Source of the DNA: Basidiobolus ranarum
Taxonomy: Eukaryota; Basidiobolomycota; Basidiobolomycetes; Basidiobolales
Reading direction: 5' to 3'
Assembly (NCBI GenBank): GCA_040143965.1
Contig: JASJQH010000050.1
Coordinates: forward strand, 1-38,105
Length of the DNA: 38,105 nucleotides
The first letter of the stretch is position 1, and every line of letters starts with the position of its first letter. The translations under genes and the position numbers were made by a program. Positions 35,450 through 38,105 of the stretch are shown piece after piece. The notes under the pieces were generated by a model. That model worked only from the letters and a program-made list of their open reading frames with translations. It made no database searches and had not been told where the DNA came from.

Positions 35450-35749
35450 ATGAACATCCATTTCTTGATGAGCATTGTCTTCTTGAGCTTCATGAATGTT
35501 ATTTATGGAATGCCTATCATAGAGTTAAGCCCAAGTCTTGTGCTTTCCCCAAAGCTTAATCCAAACTTCGGTTCTCTGGGATTGTTTAATGGAATTCAGA
35601 ATTTCTTAGGTTTTGGAAAGGGCCGTAGTACTCCTGCTACCGAGGCTGCTAATGCTCCTGCCGCTATAGTTGGGGATAAGAAGGAAACCCTCGACATCAA
35701 AAATCCGAAGCCAGAGGATCAATTAACTACACCTCAAGCTGGCTTGTAG
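35450..35749 (+). CDS. Small secreted protein, 99 residues
   Basis: The frame starts with a clear signal peptide: MNIHFLMSIVFLSFMNVIYG, with likely cleavage after Gly20 or close by. The mature part of about 79 residues has a Ser/Leu/Pro segment, a Gly/Phe/Leu patch (NFGSLGLFNGIQNFLGFGKG), an Ala-rich stretch and a Lys/Glu/Pro tail. It has no Cys and no recognised domain. It is intronless, with a pyrimidine-rich leader and a poly(A)-type AATAAA at 35851, about 100 nt past the stop. Short secreted proteins of this sort are common in host-associated fungi, but nothing here shows a role. Confidence rests on the signal peptide and the flanking signals. Confidence 0.6.
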   Translation: MNIHFLMSIVFLSFMNVIYGMPIIELSPSLVLSPKLNPNFGSLGLFNGIQNFLGFGKGRSTPATEAANAPAAIVGDKKETLDIKNPKPEDQLTTPQAGL

Positions 35750-35850
35750 TTCCGCCATTGTGAGAAGTCCAGGGATTGGAGTGTAATTGATAACCGGGAT
35801 ACGATTATTTATGATATATATACATATATATGATAAACTATATGATGGGT

Positions 35851-35856
35851 AATAAA
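35851..35856 (+). terminator. AATAAA polyadenylation-type signal
   Basis: Exact AATAAA 102 nt after the stop of the small secreted protein, preceded by a TA-rich run at about 35812-35832, as is common in fungal 3' ends. Confidence 0.45.
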
Positions 35857-37011
35857 AGTATCTCTTGATATTCAACCACATGGTAATCCATTCTTGCACA
35901 AGATATCAATCCAGTGTTACCCTCATATGACGTAGACAACCAGTCATCACAGACTTGATTCAAAGAAAGGCTAATAACGGGTCTTTTAGAAAGTATCTGG
36001 TATTCGGTGAGAAATATGTACTACGAAGTAGGATAATCACTCTAAGTTGGGTCCATTGAAATATGTACCGGTAAAGGATAGGGTAAGGGGTAGTGAGTAA
36101 TGGGAACAGATATGAGATTTAGTGAATTGATCGCATTGCATTGATGATCAAGCTCTAACTGTTTGAAGATATCTATGTTTAAGTGGCAACAAGTGCTTAC
36201 GCAATGGATTCCTATTATCCTCAGAGTAATTCTTGATTCTCTCGTAATTTGATATAAGCAAAGCCCCTATGGCCATAGCGGAGCATCATATCACCAAGAA
36301 ACAGACCATCCATTCTCTGTACACCCGTATCTACTTAACTATGACTGGAGCGTTTCATGTTCTCCTTACTGCGATTTGTTTTGCTTTCAATTCCAACTGT
36401 GATCGATCATTTATTCTCTTGTACGGTAGAGTTAATACTCACTGGCAGGCTTATTTGCATGGTGGATTTGAATTACGCATATCCGATAGGAATCTACAGC
36501 AAATGCGATCTGAGTTCTCCAATTACCGAGATTGGAGGGATCGCACTGATGCCATTCACCTATATTTTCGAGAATTAAACAATCTCAACATAATTGTTCT
36601 CTTGTACTTGCCATAACAGAAATTGTGTTTCTTGTATAGTATGAACGACATACTAATCCACAAATCTACATAATTTACAAAAACTCCTATGATACTGCCT
36701 TTTATTTGTAACTCGGCAAGTATCTGCGCCATTGGAATCTGGACAAAGACAAGAAGTAGAAGCTAGAACTAAGTACCAGAGGGTTCTTTGGTGTAGAGAT
36801 ATCAATATGGGAAAATGAAGGATTTTTGACTATGGAAATACTCACTGCCACTAAGCATCGAATTAAGTCTGTGCATGTTTCTCAAATGTATTGGATACAC
36901 CTTCCCCCAATAATTGCCAAGTAGAACTCAATATCTAACACAATAAATGGTGTGATCATGTCAACCTACTTCTATATATACCTGGCTTTGCTTGAGATTA
37001 ACTGGGTCATA

Positions 37012-37050
37012 TGAACCTCTAGGTTCACAATTATTAATATATATATTAAT
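37012..37050. repeat. Two adjacent palindromes
   Basis: TGAACCT-CT-AGGTTCA at 37012-37027 is followed six bases later by a perfect 18-nt palindrome of A and T at 37033-37050 (ATTAATATA and its complement). Confidence 0.7.
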
Positions 37051-37141
37051 AGTTGATATATTACTATACATACTACTAATTTGTTAACTTACCAATCAGT
37101 TACTACTCATTTCTGATTAGTTATCCAAGTAGCACACCAAC

Positions 37142-37195
37142 ATAAAAAGTTTCATAAAGCTGTTTCTTTGGTAAGTAAAATTACAAACTTTTTAT
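37142..37195. repeat. Inverted repeat, 11-nt arms, 32-nt loop
   Basis: ATAAAAAGTTT at 37142-37152 is exactly complementary to AAACTTTTTAT at 37185-37195. It could form a weak hairpin or mark an end of an eroded element. Confidence 0.65.
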
Positions 37196-37879
37196 ATCTC
37201 TTGCTTGGACACTACAATCTATCCTTATTCAATCATGGCTTTGAAACCAACAATTCACCTATTGTATGACACATTAACAGCTGATTACCTAACCTAATGA
37301 TGCTCCATATCCTGCAGAATTAGTAATCCATTTAGTTGATTCTTATGAACTCCATTTGCTACAGAGTTGATAAATAAAGGTTACTAACCATTTTGATTCA
37401 ATGCGTGTAAACAAAAGTTATTTTCAACTTCTGCAATATATACTAGTTCTCATTCCTAAGCCTTGTTATTTGCATTCATTGAGCACTAAGCCAACTACCC
37501 CTCCACTGTTGCAAGGCAAATTCATTCAGGTGTTATGGCCTTTATCAATTTAGATATGCTCTGCCAATGCCTTGTGCTTAAATAGTTGTAAGACCCTGCA
37601 CTTGACTGTTTCCTAGGTTCAGTAAAGTTCAAGAATTTTATTCTGGATCACTTGAGCAATTACTATTTGACGTTTAGCAAGAGTGTGAATATGAATAATT
37701 AGACCAAATCCAATACAAGCATTAACAAAATTTCTCACTCACAATGCTGTATAGAGATATATATTTAAGCTACATAGTTCAAACCCAATAATTAGCAAAG
37801 ATGTATTTAAAAGTCAAAAATCATTTTAGTTAACTACGGAAATGCTTAATATGCACTTGTTGATGTTTTGACTATGATA

Positions 37880-38095
37880 ATATTACTTGCTTTCAGTATT
37901 TCTTTCAGTTGTTGAGTCACTATGGTACTGTCATGATTCTGATCTCAGCATACTGATCCACTGCATATGGGACTCTTCTATTATTAGATTATGGCATCAT
38001 ATCTACTGTGCCATCCCTTCTTGGCAATCTGCTGTCAGTTCATCCAGATTACCTTATATGGAAGTCATGTTCTTTGGAACATTCCATGAAACCTG
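37880..38095 (+). mobile_element. Decayed Ty1/copia retrotransposon RNase H-like remnant (tentative)
   Basis: Read in shifting frames, the plus strand preserves the order of the copia RNase H region: a Y-x-DSD core (CATGATTCTGAT), then an AISWQS-like stretch (GCCATCCCTTCTTGGCAATC), then an AVSSST...EYMEVM-like stretch (CTGTCAGTTCATCCA, then TATATGGAAGTCATG). Stops and length changes between these parts show decay. The window ends here, so the rest of the element, if any, is off the edge. The similarity was judged from remembered family patterns. Confidence 0.4.
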
Positions 38096-38105
38096 ACCAA
38101 TCATG

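Larger units (their letters stand above)
35857..37879. other. AT-rich stretch without a supported gene
   Basis: Two overlapping plus-strand frames lie at 36269-36616 and 36357-36578; neither is recognisable. From about 36900 the DNA becomes strongly AT-rich and carries the palindromes listed next. Confidence 0.4.

Noticed and set aside
36269-36616. Two overlapping plus-strand frames of 115 and 73 codons
   Set aside because: They overlap in different frames, neither has family features, and the hydrophobic start of the shorter one is not a convincing signal peptide.
1-38105. CRISPR arrays, bacterial operons, phage or plasmid functions
   Set aside because: The DNA is eukaryotic, with spliceosomal introns in most genes; no regularly spaced repeats or prokaryotic gene layout were seen.

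Overview
The window reads as nuclear DNA of an early-diverging fungus, possibly a chytrid. It is AT-rich, and its genes are cut by many short introns (mostly 53-80 nt) with GTAAGT-type donors and TAG/CAG acceptors. It carries a Pho80/Pcl-like cyclin and a few interstitial TTAGGG-type telomere motifs. Species is not determinable from the sequence alone. All exon models below were built by hand from splice signals and frame continuity.

Layout. 731-2455 (-): a six-exon TMEM184/Ost-alpha-type membrane protein. 2456-6275: gene-poor, with two short telomere-like motifs and a long imperfect inverted repeat (about 3931-4560) that looks like a foldback/MITE-type element. 6276-6598 (-): a protein-like but frame-broken coding segment. 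6747-9133 (+): a five-exon SulP sulfate/anion transporter with a STAS domain. 9813-11588 (+): a ten-exon coiled-coil protein of unknown function. 11890-12152: another copy of one arm of the inverted-repeat element. 12807-19297 (-): a 31-exon gene, the most remarkable feature here. 19298-26708: gene-poor, with one possible tiny secreted peptide at 21121. 26709-27710 (-): an intronless Pcl-type cyclin. 27711-35449: gene-poor. 35450-35749 (+): a small secreted protein. 35750 to the end: AT-rich palindromic DNA and, at the right edge, a decayed Ty1/copia RNase H-like remnant.

The main discovery is the 31-exon gene. Read through, it encodes about 1234 residues with, in order, a TALE-spaced homeodomain, a TFIIS N-terminal (LW) domain, a PP1-docking RVSF motif, an RGG patch and a C-terminal CCCH zinc finger. 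The last four are the architecture of animal PNUTS (PPP1R10), the nuclear PP1 targeting subunit of transcription termination. Homeodomain plus LW is the architecture of plant LUMINIDEPENDENS. One fungal protein with both sets would link the two families. The linker between homeodomain and LW domain is encoded by 17 consecutive exons, each a multiple of three and flanked by phase-1 introns, so any of them could be skipped without a frameshift. The homeodomain also has Arg where almost all homeodomains have the DNA-contacting Asn51.

The other genes look like ordinary housekeeping neighbours (transport, cell-cycle/phosphate cyclin) with no obvious functional link to the PNUTS-like gene. No operon-like organisation is expected or seen.
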